The notes under the pieces are model-generated. The model ran no database searches. It was given only the letters and a program-made list of their open reading frames with translations, and had not been told where the DNA came from. Of a stretch of 64,000 bases of DNA, positions 1 through 8,810 are shown in pieces. The stretch spans positions 62,001-126,000 of the forward strand of contig NZ_LNTU01000034.1 of assembly GCF_001558695.1 (NCBI RefSeq). The letters run 5' to 3'. Origin of the DNA: Paramesorhizobium deserti. GTDB lineage: Bacteria > Pseudomonadota > Alphaproteobacteria > Rhizobiales > Rhizobiaceae. Positions within the stretch are counted from its first letter, which is position 1. Each line of letters begins with the position of its first letter. A program made the position numbers and the translations under genes.

Positions 1-1
1 G

Positions 2-757
2 ATCGCGGTTGCGGACGTTGAAATTCCGGTCAGGATCACCAATGGGCACGGCAAGAGCCCAGTGCTGCTGCTCTGCGATCATGCATCAAACCATATTCCC
101 TCGGGCTTCGACACCCTGGGGCTGACAAAGAAAGATCTGCAGCGTCATATCGCCTGGGATCCCGGCGCCCTGGGCGTGGCACGAGAAATGAGCCGCCTTC
201 TAGACGCTCCCTTGGTCGAATCCTGCATCTCACGCCTCATAGTCGACTGCAATCGGCCTCTTGATGCGCCCGATCTTGTCCCGAGCTTGAGCGAATTGAC
301 GAATATTCCCGGCAACATGCATTTGAGCGAAAGCGAGATCGCCGAACGGGTGGTGTTGGCCCATGCGCCCTACCACGCGGCAATCGAAGCGCTTGTCGCA
401 TCGCGCATCGCCGCCGGCATTCCGCCCGTTCTCGTCGCCATCCACACGTTCACGCCCGTCTATCGCGGCGAGGAACGCCCTTGGCATGTCGGTATCATCC
501 ATGACGATGATACCAGGCTCGCCGCACCAATCATTGCCGGATTGCAGGCGATGGCGGGCCTTTGCGTCGGGATAAACCAGCCCTATTCGCCAGCCGACCG
601 GGTCTATTATACGCTTGAGCGACACGCGCAGGCCAAACAGTTGAAGGCGGTCATGATCGAAATCCGCAACGATCTCGTGACCACTGAGCAACAGGAAAAA
701 CAATGGGGCGAGAGGCTCGCCCGCATTCTGGGAGAGGTCGAAGGAGAAGTTTTATAA
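2..757 (+). CDS. N-formylglutamate amidohydrolase-like protein, 5' end cut by window edge
   Basis: The reading frame is open from the first complete codon at position 2, so the start lies left of the window and 251 residues are visible. The segment LLLCDHASNHIP followed by HIAWDPGA is typical of the N-formylglutamate amidohydrolase family (HutG-like zinc amidohydrolases). A GTG at 62 could be mistaken for a start, but conserved strand sequence precedes it. The gene lies 55 bp upstream of an ethanolamine-type permease and heads a co-directional cluster with a glutamine-synthetase-like ligase and two dehydrogenases. In that setting I infer it may hydrolyse a gamma-glutamyl amide rather than N-formylglutamate. 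A second family member sits at 52610-53500. The family call is firm; the substrate is not. Confidence 0.85.
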   Translation: MAVADVEIPVRITNGHGKSPVLLLCDHASNHIPSGFDTLGLTKKDLQRHIAWDPGALGVAREMSRLLDAPLVESCISRLIVDCNRPLDAPDLVPSLSELTNIPGNMHLSESEIAERVVLAHAPYHAAIEALVASRIAAGIPPVLVAIHTFTPVYRGEERPWHVGIIHDDDTRLAAPIIAGLQAMAGLCVGINQPYSPADRVYYTLERHAQAKQLKAVMIEIRNDLVTTEQQEKQWGERLARILGEVEGEVL

Positions 758-812
758 CCGCCGGTCCGGCGGACATGAATGCACTGACGTCAACCAACCA
801 ATTGACAGGGGA

Positions 813-2354
813 ATGAAAATGGCAAGTGCAGACAAGAAAGTGGTCGGCAGCGTTGCTTATCAGACGCGCGACAAGAGCTATTTCGAAAGCCGGCAGCTCG
901 TGCGCCATGCCAATGCGTGGCATCTCTGGGCGCTCGGCGTCGGCGCGGTGATATCAGGCCATTTCTCCGGCTGGAACGGCGGCCTCACCCAGGGTGGCTG
1001 GGGCGGCATGTTCATCGCCACCATCATCATCGCCATCATGTATCTGGGGCTGACCTTTGCGATTGCCGAAATGTCGCCCGCCCTGCCCCACACAGGTGCG
1101 GCCTATTCCTTCGCCCGCACATCGATGGGGCCATGGGGTGGCTTCCTCACGGGGCTGGCGGAAAATGTCGAATATGTGCTGACGCCCGCCGTCATCGTCT
1201 TCTTCATCGGTTCTTATCTCACCGGTATTTTCGGCACCACGCCGGAATTCCAGCCGGTCTGGTGGATCGCGGCTTATATCGTCTTTCTCGGGCTCAACAT
1301 CTGGGGCGTGGCGCTTTCCTTCCGGGTGACGCTTGTTGTCACCATCCTCGCCCTGCTCTGCCTCGTCGTGTTCTGGATTTCGGCCCTCGGCCATATCGAC
1401 TTTTCACGCTGGGCGTTGAACATCGGGCCCGGCGGCGTCGAACTGCCTGACGGCAACGGACCTTTCCTGCCGAACGGTATTGGCGGCGCGCTCGCGGCCC
1501 TGCCCTTCGCCGTCTGGCTGTTCCTTGCCATCGAGCAATTGCCGCTTGCCGCTGAAGAATCGATCGACCCGAAGCGCGATATGCCGAGGGGAATCATCCT
1601 TGGCATGCTGACGCTGATCGTCTCCGCCTTCGCCATCCTCACCCTCAACCCGTCGGTATCGGGCATCGGCTCCTTCGCACTCGGCTCTTCAGGCGAGCCC
1701 TTGCTCGATGGCTTCAAGGCGATCTATGGCGAAGGCATTGCCAAGGGACTGGCGCTTGTCGCGGTTCTGGGCCTCATCGCCTCGTTCCACACCATCATCT
1801 TCGCGCAAGGGCGGCAGATCTATTCGCTGAGCCGCGCCGGCTATTTCCCGACCTTCCTGTCGGTGACGCATGGCACCCGCAAGACCCCGCATGTCGCCAT
1901 GATCGGCGGTGCACTCCTCGGTCTGGCCGTGATCCTCACCCTCTGGTTCCTGCTTGGTGAGGAAAGAGGCGGCGCGGCCATCGGCTTCACGCTGCTCAAC
2001 ATGGCCGTTTTCGGCGCGATGCTGAGCTACATCATGCAGGCCCTGTCCTTCATTCTCCTGCGCAAGAACCAGCCGAACATCGAGCGGCCCTTCCGCAATC
2101 CGTTCGGCATACCGAGCGCCGTGCTCACCATCCTCATCGCGATCGTCACGCTCTATTTCCAGCTGAACGATCCCATCTACCGGCAGGGCATTCTCGGTGT
2201 CGCCATCTGGTTCGCGGTGTTCGTCGCTTACTTTGCCCTCGTCGGCCGTCACAAGCTGATCCTGTCGCCGGAAGAGGAGTTCGCGCTGGAACATGCCGAA
2301 GCCGCCAAGGCCGCGTCAGGCGCAGCGGAGCTGGCTGGCAAGGTTGCGCCGTAA
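813..2354 (+). CDS. APC-family amino acid/amine permease, ethanolamine permease type
   Basis: This 513-residue protein has about twelve hydrophobic segments and an N-terminal pattern close to the ethanolamine permease branch of the APC superfamily (HLWALGVGAVISG, then WNGGL..GGWGGMF). It should be an inner-membrane proton-coupled importer. The start ATG at 813 is followed by a second ATG two codons on, with AGGGGA just upstream. Genes on both sides run the same way: an amidohydrolase-like gene before it and a glutamine-synthetase-like gene after it. That context suggests the imported substrate is an amine that is then gamma-glutamylated. Ethanolamine is the best guess, but another small amine or amino acid is possible. 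Confidence 0.85.
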   Translation: MKMASADKKVVGSVAYQTRDKSYFESRQLVRHANAWHLWALGVGAVISGHFSGWNGGLTQGGWGGMFIATIIIAIMYLGLTFAIAEMSPALPHTGAAYSFARTSMGPWGGFLTGLAENVEYVLTPAVIVFFIGSYLTGIFGTTPEFQPVWWIAAYIVFLGLNIWGVALSFRVTLVVTILALLCLVVFWISALGHIDFSRWALNIGPGGVELPDGNGPFLPNGIGGALAALPFAVWLFLAIEQLPLAAEESIDPKRDMPRGIILGMLTLIVSAFAILTLNPSVSGIGSFALGSSGEPLLDGFKAIYGEGIAKGLALVAVLGLIASFHTIIFAQGRQIYSLSRAGYFPTFLSVTHGTRKTPHVAMIGGALLGLAVILTLWFLLGEERGGAAIGFTLLNMAVFGAMLSYIMQALSFILLRKNQPNIERPFRNPFGIPSAVLTILIAIVTLYFQLNDPIYRQGILGVAIWFAVFVAYFALVGRHKLILSPEEEFALEHAEAAKAASGAAELAGKVAP

Positions 2355-2441
2355 CCGGCTGAACCTGATCGACATTGCACCCGGCCGTCATGGAGGCCGG
2401 GTGCATCCCTCACGACCCCATCCGATCCGGCGGAGACATTG

Positions 2442-3812
2442 ATGCCTGGAAATCTCACCTTCAATGAACTGAAAAAGGAAGTGGCGGATGGCGTCATCGA
2501 CACCGTTCTCGCCTGCTTCGTCGATATGCAGGGCCGGTTGATCGGCAAGCGTTTCCACGGCAGCTATTTCGTCGAAGCCGCCCACGACGAAACCCATGGC
2601 TGCGATTATCTGCTGGCCAATGACATCGATATGGAACCGGTGCCTGGTTACAAAGCGGCAAGCTGGAAGAACGGCTATGGCGATTTCGTCATCAAGCCGG
2701 ATCTTTCCACCATCCGCCGTATTCCCTGGCTCGAAAAGACCGCACTCGTCCTTTCCGACATTCTCGACCATCACCATCATGAGGACCTGGCCCATTCGCC
2801 GCGCGGCATCCTCAAGCGTCAGCTGGCGCGGCTTGAGGAGCGCGGATACCTCGCCTATTTCGCCTCCGAGCTCGAATTCTACCTCTTCGACGAGACCTAT
2901 GAGAGCGCCCGCGCAAAGCACTGGAAGGCAATGACAACCGCCTCGCCCTATATCCAGGATTACGTGATCCAGATGACCAGCAAGGAAGACACGGTGATGC
3001 GCGCCATCCGCAACGGCCTTTTCGATGCGGGCATCCCCGTCGAAAACTCCAAGGGCGAATGGGGCCCTGGACAAGAGGAGATCAACGTCCGCTATGCCGA
3101 GGCGCTGGAGATGGCCGACCGTCACGTCGTCTTGAAGAACGGCTGCAAGGAGATCGCCACCCAGATGGGCAAGGCAATCACCTTCATGGCGAAATATGAC
3201 TATGCGCTGGCCGGAAGCTCCAGCCACATCCACAATTCGCTGTGGAGCGCCGATGGAAAGACATCTCTTTTCCACGATCCCAAGGCGGAATACGGCATGT
3301 CGGCGCTCATGCGGTCCTGGGTGGCGGGACAATTGAAATATGCCCGCGACATCACCCTGCTTCTGGCGCCCTATATCAACTCCTACAAGCGCTTCCAGGC
3401 CGGCACCTTCGCGCCAACCAAGATCGTCTGGAGCCGCGACAACCGCACGGCAGGCTTCCGCCTCTGCGGCGAAAACTCGAAGGCGATCCGCATCGAATGC
3501 CGCATCGGCGGCGCCGATCTGAACCCCTATCTCGCCTTCGCCGGTCTCATCGCCGCTGGCCTTGCCGGCATCGATGAAAAGCTCGAATTGGCAAAGCCCT
3601 TCGAGGGCGATGCCTATGGCGGCGCGCGGCTCACCGAAATTCCCAAGACGCTGCGCGATGCAACCGACATGTTCGCAAAGTCGAAAATGCTGAAATCGGC
3701 ATTGGGCGAAGAGGTGATCGAGCATTATGTTCATACTGCCCGCTGGGAGCAGTTTGAATATGACCGCCGTGTCACCGACTGGGAGCTGCATCGCGGATTT
3801 GAGCGGTACTAA
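2442..3812 (+). CDS. Glutamine synthetase-family gamma-glutamyl-amine ligase
   Basis: The 456-residue protein carries the glutamine synthetase catalytic fold: the metal-binding segment SELEFYLF, the GPGQEEINV strand, the ATP-site SSSHIHNSLW, NRTAGFRL, and the C-terminal ECRIGGADLNPYLA. It is close in size to GlnA but belongs to the GS-like group that includes PuuA and GlnA4, which join glutamate to amines. I chose ATG 2442 because GGAG lies six bases upstream; a TTG at 2439 is less likely. The preceding gene is an ethanolamine-type permease and the following ones are an aldehyde and an alcohol dehydrogenase, which fits gamma-glutamylation of an amino alcohol. A true ammonia-assimilating enzyme is less likely here. 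Confidence 0.87.
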   Translation: MPGNLTFNELKKEVADGVIDTVLACFVDMQGRLIGKRFHGSYFVEAAHDETHGCDYLLANDIDMEPVPGYKAASWKNGYGDFVIKPDLSTIRRIPWLEKTALVLSDILDHHHHEDLAHSPRGILKRQLARLEERGYLAYFASELEFYLFDETYESARAKHWKAMTTASPYIQDYVIQMTSKEDTVMRAIRNGLFDAGIPVENSKGEWGPGQEEINVRYAEALEMADRHVVLKNGCKEIATQMGKAITFMAKYDYALAGSSSHIHNSLWSADGKTSLFHDPKAEYGMSALMRSWVAGQLKYARDITLLLAPYINSYKRFQAGTFAPTKIVWSRDNRTAGFRLCGENSKAIRIECRIGGADLNPYLAFAGLIAAGLAGIDEKLELAKPFEGDAYGGARLTEIPKTLRDATDMFAKSKMLKSALGEEVIEHYVHTARWEQFEYDRRVTDWELHRGFERY

Positions 3813-3908
3813 GCAAGTCCAGGAAAAGTGCGAAGCGGTTTTCCCGGGAAAAACGGGAACCGTTTTCCCGGCGGACTTGCGTATGTGAAGAAGCAAAGGA
3901 AATAAAGA

Positions 3909-5294
3909 ATGACCGAAACGGTGAAGATCGTCTCACCCGTCGATGGTTCGATTTATGCGGAACGCCCAGTGGCCAGCGACAAGGCGCTCGACGCGGCGGT
4001 CGAGGCGGCACGGCACGCGCAGGCGGAATGGGCCGAGACGCCGGTTGCCGAGCGCGGACGCTATTGCCTTGCCGCCCTTGAAGCGCTTCTCGCCATGAAC
4101 GACGAGATCGTGCCGGAGCTCGCCTGGCAGATGGGCCGCCCGGTGCGCTATGGCGGCGAGAAAGGCGGCGTCGAGGAACGCACGCGCTATATGGTGCAGA
4201 TTGCCGAGGACGCGCTGAAGCCCGTGATCGCTAACGACAAGCCCGGCTTCCGCCGCTATGTCAAGCATGTGCCGCTCGGGGTGGTCATGGTCATCGCGCC
4301 GTGGAACTATCCCTATCTGACAGCCGTCAACACCATCATGCCGGCACTGATCGCCGGGAATACCGTTATCCTGAAACACGCCGCCCAGACACTTTTGGCA
4401 GGCGAACGCTTCCAGCAGGCATTCGACAGAGCCGGCCTGCCGAAGGGCGTCTTCCAGAATGTCGTTCTGAACCACACGCAGACGGAAAAGCTGCTCGCCT
4501 CCGGCCGCATCGACCATGTCAATTTCACCGGCTCGGTCGGCGGCGGCAAGGCGATCGAGCGGGCGGCGGCGGGCACTTTCATGACGCTCGGCCTCGAACT
4601 CGGCGGTAAAGACCCGGCCTATGTGCTACCCGACGCTGATCTCGATCATGCAATCGGAAATCTTGTCGACGGCGCATTCTACAACACTGGCCAGTGCTGC
4701 TGCGGCATCGAGCGCATCTATGTGCACGAAAAAGTCTATGACGAATTCGTCGATGGCTTCATCGACCTGACCAAGCGATATGTCGTCGGCAACCCGCTTG
4801 ACCAAGCGACCACCATGGGGCCTATGGCGCAGGCCCGCTTCGCCGATCTGATCCGCGAGCAGAAGGCGGAAGCGCTGCGCAAGGGCGCGAAGGCGCATAT
4901 CGGCATGAAGGTTGCGGAGGATAAATCGGGCTCACCCTACCTCGCGCCGGAAGTGCTCACCAATGTCGATCACCAGATGAGCGTGATGCGCGAGGAGAGC
5001 TTCGGCCCCGTCGTCGGCATCATGAAGGTGCGTAACGATGAGGAGGCGCTGGCGCTGATGAACGACAGCCCCTATGGCCTCACCGCCTCGCTGTGGACAT
5101 CCGACACGGACCATGCGGCATCACTCGGCGATAGGATCGAGACCGGCACGGTCTTCATGAACCGCTGCGACTATCTCGACCCCGCGCTGGTGTGGACCGG
5201 CGTCAAGGACACCGGCAAGGGCGCAGCACTCTCCGCTATCGGCTACGCCAATCTCACCCGGCCTAAATCCTATCACCTGCGCGAAGCCATCTGA
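3909..5294 (+). CDS. NAD(P)-dependent aldehyde dehydrogenase
   Basis: This is a complete aldehyde dehydrogenase of 461 residues. The catalytic glutamate is E230 in LELGGK and the nucleophile is C264 within GQCCCG, 34 residues later, the canonical spacing. The Rossmann-associated PWNYP and NFTGSVGGGK motifs are also present. AAGGAAAT precedes the ATG. It lies 96 bp after the ligase gene and 11 bp before an Fe-alcohol dehydrogenase, so the pair is almost certainly co-transcribed. In the proposed pathway it would oxidise a gamma-glutamyl-aminoaldehyde to the acid. The substrate is inferred from neighbours only. Confidence 0.92.
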   Translation: MTETVKIVSPVDGSIYAERPVASDKALDAAVEAARHAQAEWAETPVAERGRYCLAALEALLAMNDEIVPELAWQMGRPVRYGGEKGGVEERTRYMVQIAEDALKPVIANDKPGFRRYVKHVPLGVVMVIAPWNYPYLTAVNTIMPALIAGNTVILKHAAQTLLAGERFQQAFDRAGLPKGVFQNVVLNHTQTEKLLASGRIDHVNFTGSVGGGKAIERAAAGTFMTLGLELGGKDPAYVLPDADLDHAIGNLVDGAFYNTGQCCCGIERIYVHEKVYDEFVDGFIDLTKRYVVGNPLDQATTMGPMAQARFADLIREQKAEALRKGAKAHIGMKVAEDKSGSPYLAPEVLTNVDHQMSVMREESFGPVVGIMKVRNDEEALALMNDSPYGLTASLWTSDTDHAASLGDRIETGTVFMNRCDYLDPALVWTGVKDTGKGAALSAIGYANLTRPKSYHLREAI

Positions 5295-5305
5295 AAGACA
5301 GCCCC

Positions 5306-6478
5306 ATGACCGAACCCTTCTCCAAATGGAATTATCCGACAACGGTGCTTTTCGGCGCGGGCCGCATCAAGGAATTGCCCGATATCCTCGCAAGCGCCGG
5401 CATCGCCAATCCCCTGTTCGTCACCGATCCAGGCCTGGCGCAACTGCCTGTTGTCGCGAAAACCCTAAAGCTTCTCGATGATGCCGGCGTCTCCTACGGC
5501 GTATTTTCTGATGTGAAGCCCAACCCGGTGGAATCCAATCTCAATGCGGGGGTGAAGATCTTCCGCGATGGCGGCCACGACGGCGTGATCGCCTTCGGGG
5601 GCGGATCGGCACTGGATCTGGGCAAGCTCGTCGCCTTCATGGCCGGCCAGAACCGCCCGGTCTGGGATTTCGAGGATATCGACGACTGGTGGACCCGGGC
5701 GGATGCCAGTGCCATCGCGCCCATCATCGCCGTGCCGACCACGGCGGGCACGGGATCGGAGGTGGGCCGCGCAGGCGTCATCACCAACGAGGCGACGCAC
5801 ACGAAAAAGGTCATCTTCCATCCGAGGATGCTCCCGGTCACGGTAATCGCCGACCCGGAACTCTCCGTCGGCATGCCGCCTTTCATCACCGCCGGCACCG
5901 GCATGGATGCGTTCGCCCACTGCCTCGAAGCTTATTGCGCACCCGGCTACCACCCCATGGCGGATGGTATTGCTGTGGAAGGCATGCGCCTCGTCTTCGA
6001 GAACCTGCCCAAAGCCTACGAGAACGGCAAGGACCTGACGGCGCGGGCAAACATGATGAGCGCTGCCGCCATGGGCGCTACCGCCTTCCAGAAAGGGCTC
6101 GGCGCAATCCATTCGTTGTCACATCCGATCGGCGCCCTCTACGACACTCATCACGGCATGACCAATGCGGTGTTCATGCCCTATGTGCTGGCCTTCAACC
6201 GCGATGCGGTCGAAGAGCGCATCGTCCGCCTGTCGCGCTATCTCGGTATCAAGGGCGGCTTCAACGGCTTTGCCAAGGCCGTTCTGAAATTGCGTAAGCA
6301 GTTGAAGGTGCCGCACAAGCTGCCGGGCCTCATCAAAGGCCTGGAAATGGACGACAAGCGCAAGGCATTGATAGCCGACATGGCGGTGGTCGATCCAACT
6401 GCTGGCGGCAACCCGGTGAAGCTGACAAAGAAGAATGTGCTGGAACTGCTGGACGCTTCCATCGAAGGGAAGCTCTGA
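5306..6478 (+). CDS. Iron-containing alcohol dehydrogenase
   Basis: The 390-residue protein is a group III metal-dependent alcohol dehydrogenase. It has the GGGSALDLGK cofactor segment, PTTAGTGSE, and the metal ligands in DAFAHCLEAY and HSLSHPIGALYDTHHG. It starts 11 bp after the aldehyde dehydrogenase and ends the cluster just before a strong bidirectional terminator. The expected role is oxidation of a primary alcohol to the aldehyde used by the preceding gene product. In an ethanolamine route the alcohol would be gamma-glutamylethanolamide. Function beyond the family level is inferred. Confidence 0.9.
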   Translation: MTEPFSKWNYPTTVLFGAGRIKELPDILASAGIANPLFVTDPGLAQLPVVAKTLKLLDDAGVSYGVFSDVKPNPVESNLNAGVKIFRDGGHDGVIAFGGGSALDLGKLVAFMAGQNRPVWDFEDIDDWWTRADASAIAPIIAVPTTAGTGSEVGRAGVITNEATHTKKVIFHPRMLPVTVIADPELSVGMPPFITAGTGMDAFAHCLEAYCAPGYHPMADGIAVEGMRLVFENLPKAYENGKDLTARANMMSAAAMGATAFQKGLGAIHSLSHPIGALYDTHHGMTNAVFMPYVLAFNRDAVEERIVRLSRYLGIKGGFNGFAKAVLKLRKQLKVPHKLPGLIKGLEMDDKRKALIADMAVVDPTAGGNPVKLTKKNVLELLDASIEGKL

Positions 6479-6485
6479 AGAAATA

Positions 6486-6515
6486 AAAAGGCGGAAGTTG
6501 AGACTTCCGCCTTTT
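6486..6515. terminator. Bidirectional rho-independent terminator
   Basis: A perfect 13-bp stem (AAAAGGCGGAAGT pairing with its complement) closes a TGAG loop. The A-run and T-run at the stem ends let it work on both strands. It separates the convergent alcohol dehydrogenase and GNAT genes. Confidence 0.9.
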
Positions 6516-6525
6516 ACTGATCTGA

Positions 6526-7119
6526 TCAGGCCGTAAGGCGGAGCGCCTGCGGCTCGCTCGCCGCACGACGGCCAGACGGAGAAAGGATACCGTGTGCCCC
6601 GTCGAGATGGCTGGGCTTCAGCTCCAGCGCCAGGAAGCGCCGCCGCTCGACCGGCCCCGGCATGGCAAGGCTTGCCACCTTTTCCCCGGAAAAGCCGAAG
6701 CGCGCGTAATATTCCGGGTCGCCGACCAGCAGGATCGCGCCGTGACCGAGCCGTGCGGCTTCAGCGATGGCATGGCGCATCAGCGCCGAGCCGATCCCCA
6801 GCCCTTCAGCGGAGGGATTAACGGCCAGCGGCCCGAGCAGCAGCGCCTGCACCGGAGCGCCCGAACGATTACGCCCGGCGCGGATGTCCCACAGGCGCAC
6901 TGTACCGATGAGCGTGCCCTCTTCGTTGCGTGCGGCAAAGGCCAGCCCCGCCGAGGGAACACGCCCGCGCCGCAGCTTCTCCGACGATTTGCGGCGGCGG
7001 CCCTCACCCATGGCGCGATCAAGCAGCGCCTCGCGCGCCGGTGCATCATGCTCGGTCTCGCCTTGGATGACGAAGGTCTGGTTGTGGCTTTCCCGGATTT
7101 TGGAAACTGTCGCGTTCAT
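6526..7119 (-). CDS. GNAT-family N-acetyltransferase
   Basis: This 197-residue protein resembles the YhbS-type GNAT group. Its acetyl-CoA site lies in the stretch from LLLGPLAVNPSAEGLGIGSALM to the following helix, and a GDPEYYARFGF segment typical of the group follows. I use the ATG at 7119; a TTG at 7131 would add four residues, and neither has a strong ribosome binding site. It lies about 80 bp downstream of ornithine decarboxylase on the same strand and may share its transcript. That hints at acetylation of a polyamine or related amine, but this is only inference. Confidence 0.8.
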   Translation of the reverse strand: MNATVSKIRESHNQTFVIQGETEHDAPAREALLDRAMGEGRRRKSSEKLRRGRVPSAGLAFAARNEEGTLIGTVRLWDIRAGRNRSGAPVQALLLGPLAVNPSAEGLGIGSALMRHAIAEAARLGHGAILLVGDPEYYARFGFSGEKVASLAMPGPVERRRFLALELKPSHLDGAHGILSPSGRRAASEPQALRLTA

Positions 7120-7202
7120 TGTCTTGACCAATCGGATAGAGCAAGCTGGTCACCCGGCATCCCTGCCGGACGAGCTCTGAATGAACCGGTCTAAAAGCCG
7201 GC

Positions 7203-8336
7203 TCAGATGACGTAGGATCGGAGCGGCTCGAAGCCGTTGAACGCGACCGACGCATAGGTGGTGGTGTAGGCGCCCGTTCCCTCGATCAGAAGCTCGTCGC
7301 CGATGGTCAGCGAAACGGGCAGCGGATAGGGCGTCTTCTCATACATCACATCGGCGGAATCGCAGGTCGGCCCGGCGAGCACGCAGGGCTCCGTCGCATC
7401 CCCGTCGCGTGGCGTGACGATCTGGTAGCGGATCGCCTCGTCCATCGTCTCGGCGAGACCGCCGAATTTGCCGATGTCGAGATAGACCCAGCGGACATTG
7501 TCATTGTCCGCCTTCTTCGAAACCAGAACCACTTCCGTCTTGATGACGCCGGCATTGCCTACCATGCCGCGGCCGGGCTCGATGATCGTCTCCGGGATAC
7601 GGTTGCCGAAATGCTTGCGCAGTGCGTCGAAAATGGCACGGCCATAGGCCTGCGCCGTCGGCACGTCGCGCAGATAGCGCGTCGGAAACCCGCCGCCCAT
7701 ATTGACCATCTTCAGCATGATGCCTTCCTCGGCCAGCGCCGCAAAGACACGCTTGGCATCGCTGAGCGCGCGGTCCCACGCGGAAAGGTCTGTCTGCTGC
7801 GAGCCGACATGGAAGGATACGCCATAGGCAACGAGGCCGAGCAACTTTGCTTGACGCAGCACATTGACGGCCATGGAGGGAACGCAGCCGAATTTGCGCG
7901 ACAGCGGCCATTCGGCGCCCTCGCCATCGGTCAGGACGCGGCAGAAGACGCGGGCGCCAGGCGCGGCACGGGCGATCTTCTCCACTTCCTCGACGCTGTC
8001 GACGGCGAAGAGACGGATGCCGAGCTCGAAGGCGCGCGCGATATCGCGTTCCTTCTTGATGGTGTTGCCATAGGAGATGCGCTCAGCGGGCGCGCCGGCA
8101 TCAAGCGCCATCTCGATCTCGGTGACCGAAGCGGTGTCGAAGGACGAGCCGAGCGACGTCAGAAGCCGCAGGATTTCCGGCGCAGGATTGGCCTTCACCG
8201 CATAGAAGATGCGCGAATCCGGCAGCGCCTTTTCGAAGCCAATGTAATTTTCACGCACGACATCAAGGTCGACCACGAGGCAGGGACCGTTCGGACGTCG
8301 GGTGTTGAGGAAATCGATAATGCGCTGGGTTGCCAT
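7203..8336 (-). CDS. Ornithine/lysine decarboxylase (group IV, PLP-dependent)
   Basis: The 377-residue enzyme has the eukaryotic-type decarboxylase fold. K48 in FYAVKANPAPEIL binds PLP, HVGSQ and the GGGFP loop follow, and the catalytic cysteine lies in AGPTCDSADV. It would make putrescine from ornithine, or cadaverine from lysine. I place the start at ATG 8336 because AGGAGA stands six bases upstream; the frame stays open further upstream but there it is leader. Homospermidine synthase at 27409-28854 uses putrescine, so both halves of the rhizobial homospermidine route are in this window. The gene has an unusually long 5' leader (about 8337-8775). Confidence 0.92.
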   Translation of the reverse strand: MATQRIIDFLNTRRPNGPCLVVDLDVVRENYIGFEKALPDSRIFYAVKANPAPEILRLLTSLGSSFDTASVTEIEMALDAGAPAERISYGNTIKKERDIARAFELGIRLFAVDSVEEVEKIARAAPGARVFCRVLTDGEGAEWPLSRKFGCVPSMAVNVLRQAKLLGLVAYGVSFHVGSQQTDLSAWDRALSDAKRVFAALAEEGIMLKMVNMGGGFPTRYLRDVPTAQAYGRAIFDALRKHFGNRIPETIIEPGRGMVGNAGVIKTEVVLVSKKADNDNVRWVYLDIGKFGGLAETMDEAIRYQIVTPRDGDATEPCVLAGPTCDSADVMYEKTPYPLPVSLTIGDELLIEGTGAYTTTYASVAFNGFEPLRSYVI

Positions 8337-8775
8337 CGTATTCTCCTGTTCGGCGGCCCGGCCGCCTTTGCAAAGGCTGCGGCTTGCCGGCTGCCCGCCG
8401 GATCGCTGCCGCAAAGGGACAAAGTGCATGAAGCCGTCCACCGCGCAGCCAGCCTTTGGAGGTGCTGGAAACACGCGAAGGTTCATGCGGCGATGGAACA
8501 ACGCTAAAGCGTCGCGTTATTCCGCTTTGTCTGCCTTGGCTTGGAATTGGGAGAACCGCATCCGCACTGCCGGCAATGAAGGTGTGCCTCTTCAGTAATT
8601 TCGGTATTTGGACGACCGAAAGACACCAGAAAGGCCCGCACCGTCGTTGCTTCAAGATGTCCTCGATTTGGCGGTTGGCCGGCAAACCGACTGGAGGGGT
8701 TAGTTCCAGGTACCTTACCGTTTCCCTCACCATTCGAGGGACGGCGGACACCCACAGGCACGTGCGACTTTGGGC
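8337..8775 (-). promoter_or_regulatory. Long structured leader of ornithine decarboxylase (speF-type motif candidate)
   Basis: About 440 nt separate the likely transcription start from the odc start codon. The minus strand holds the block GGTAAGGTACCTGGAACT (around 8699-8716), preceded by a hairpin with CCCTC/GAGGG arms (8724-8740) and followed by CGGTT/AACCG and CGGT/ACCG stem-loops. A conserved alphaproteobacterial RNA element (Rfam speF) is known upstream of this gene class, and position and length fit. My match is from memory and by eye, so the call is provisional. Confidence 0.5.
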
Positions 8776-8781
8776 AGGCGC

Positions 8782-8810
8782 GATATAAGGTGAAACGTGT
8801 GTCCAATCAA
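8782..8810 (-). promoter_or_regulatory. Candidate sigma-70 promoter for the odc leader
   Basis: On the minus strand a TTGATT box (8805-8810) and a TATATC box (8782-8787) are separated by exactly 17 bp. Transcription would begin near 8775. The divergent LysR gene starts about 140 bp away. Confidence 0.5.

Noticed and set aside
2388..3896. A ~500-codon minus-strand frame opposite the glutamine-synthetase-like gene
   Set aside because: It is a shadow frame of a strongly conserved gene with no family resemblance of its own.
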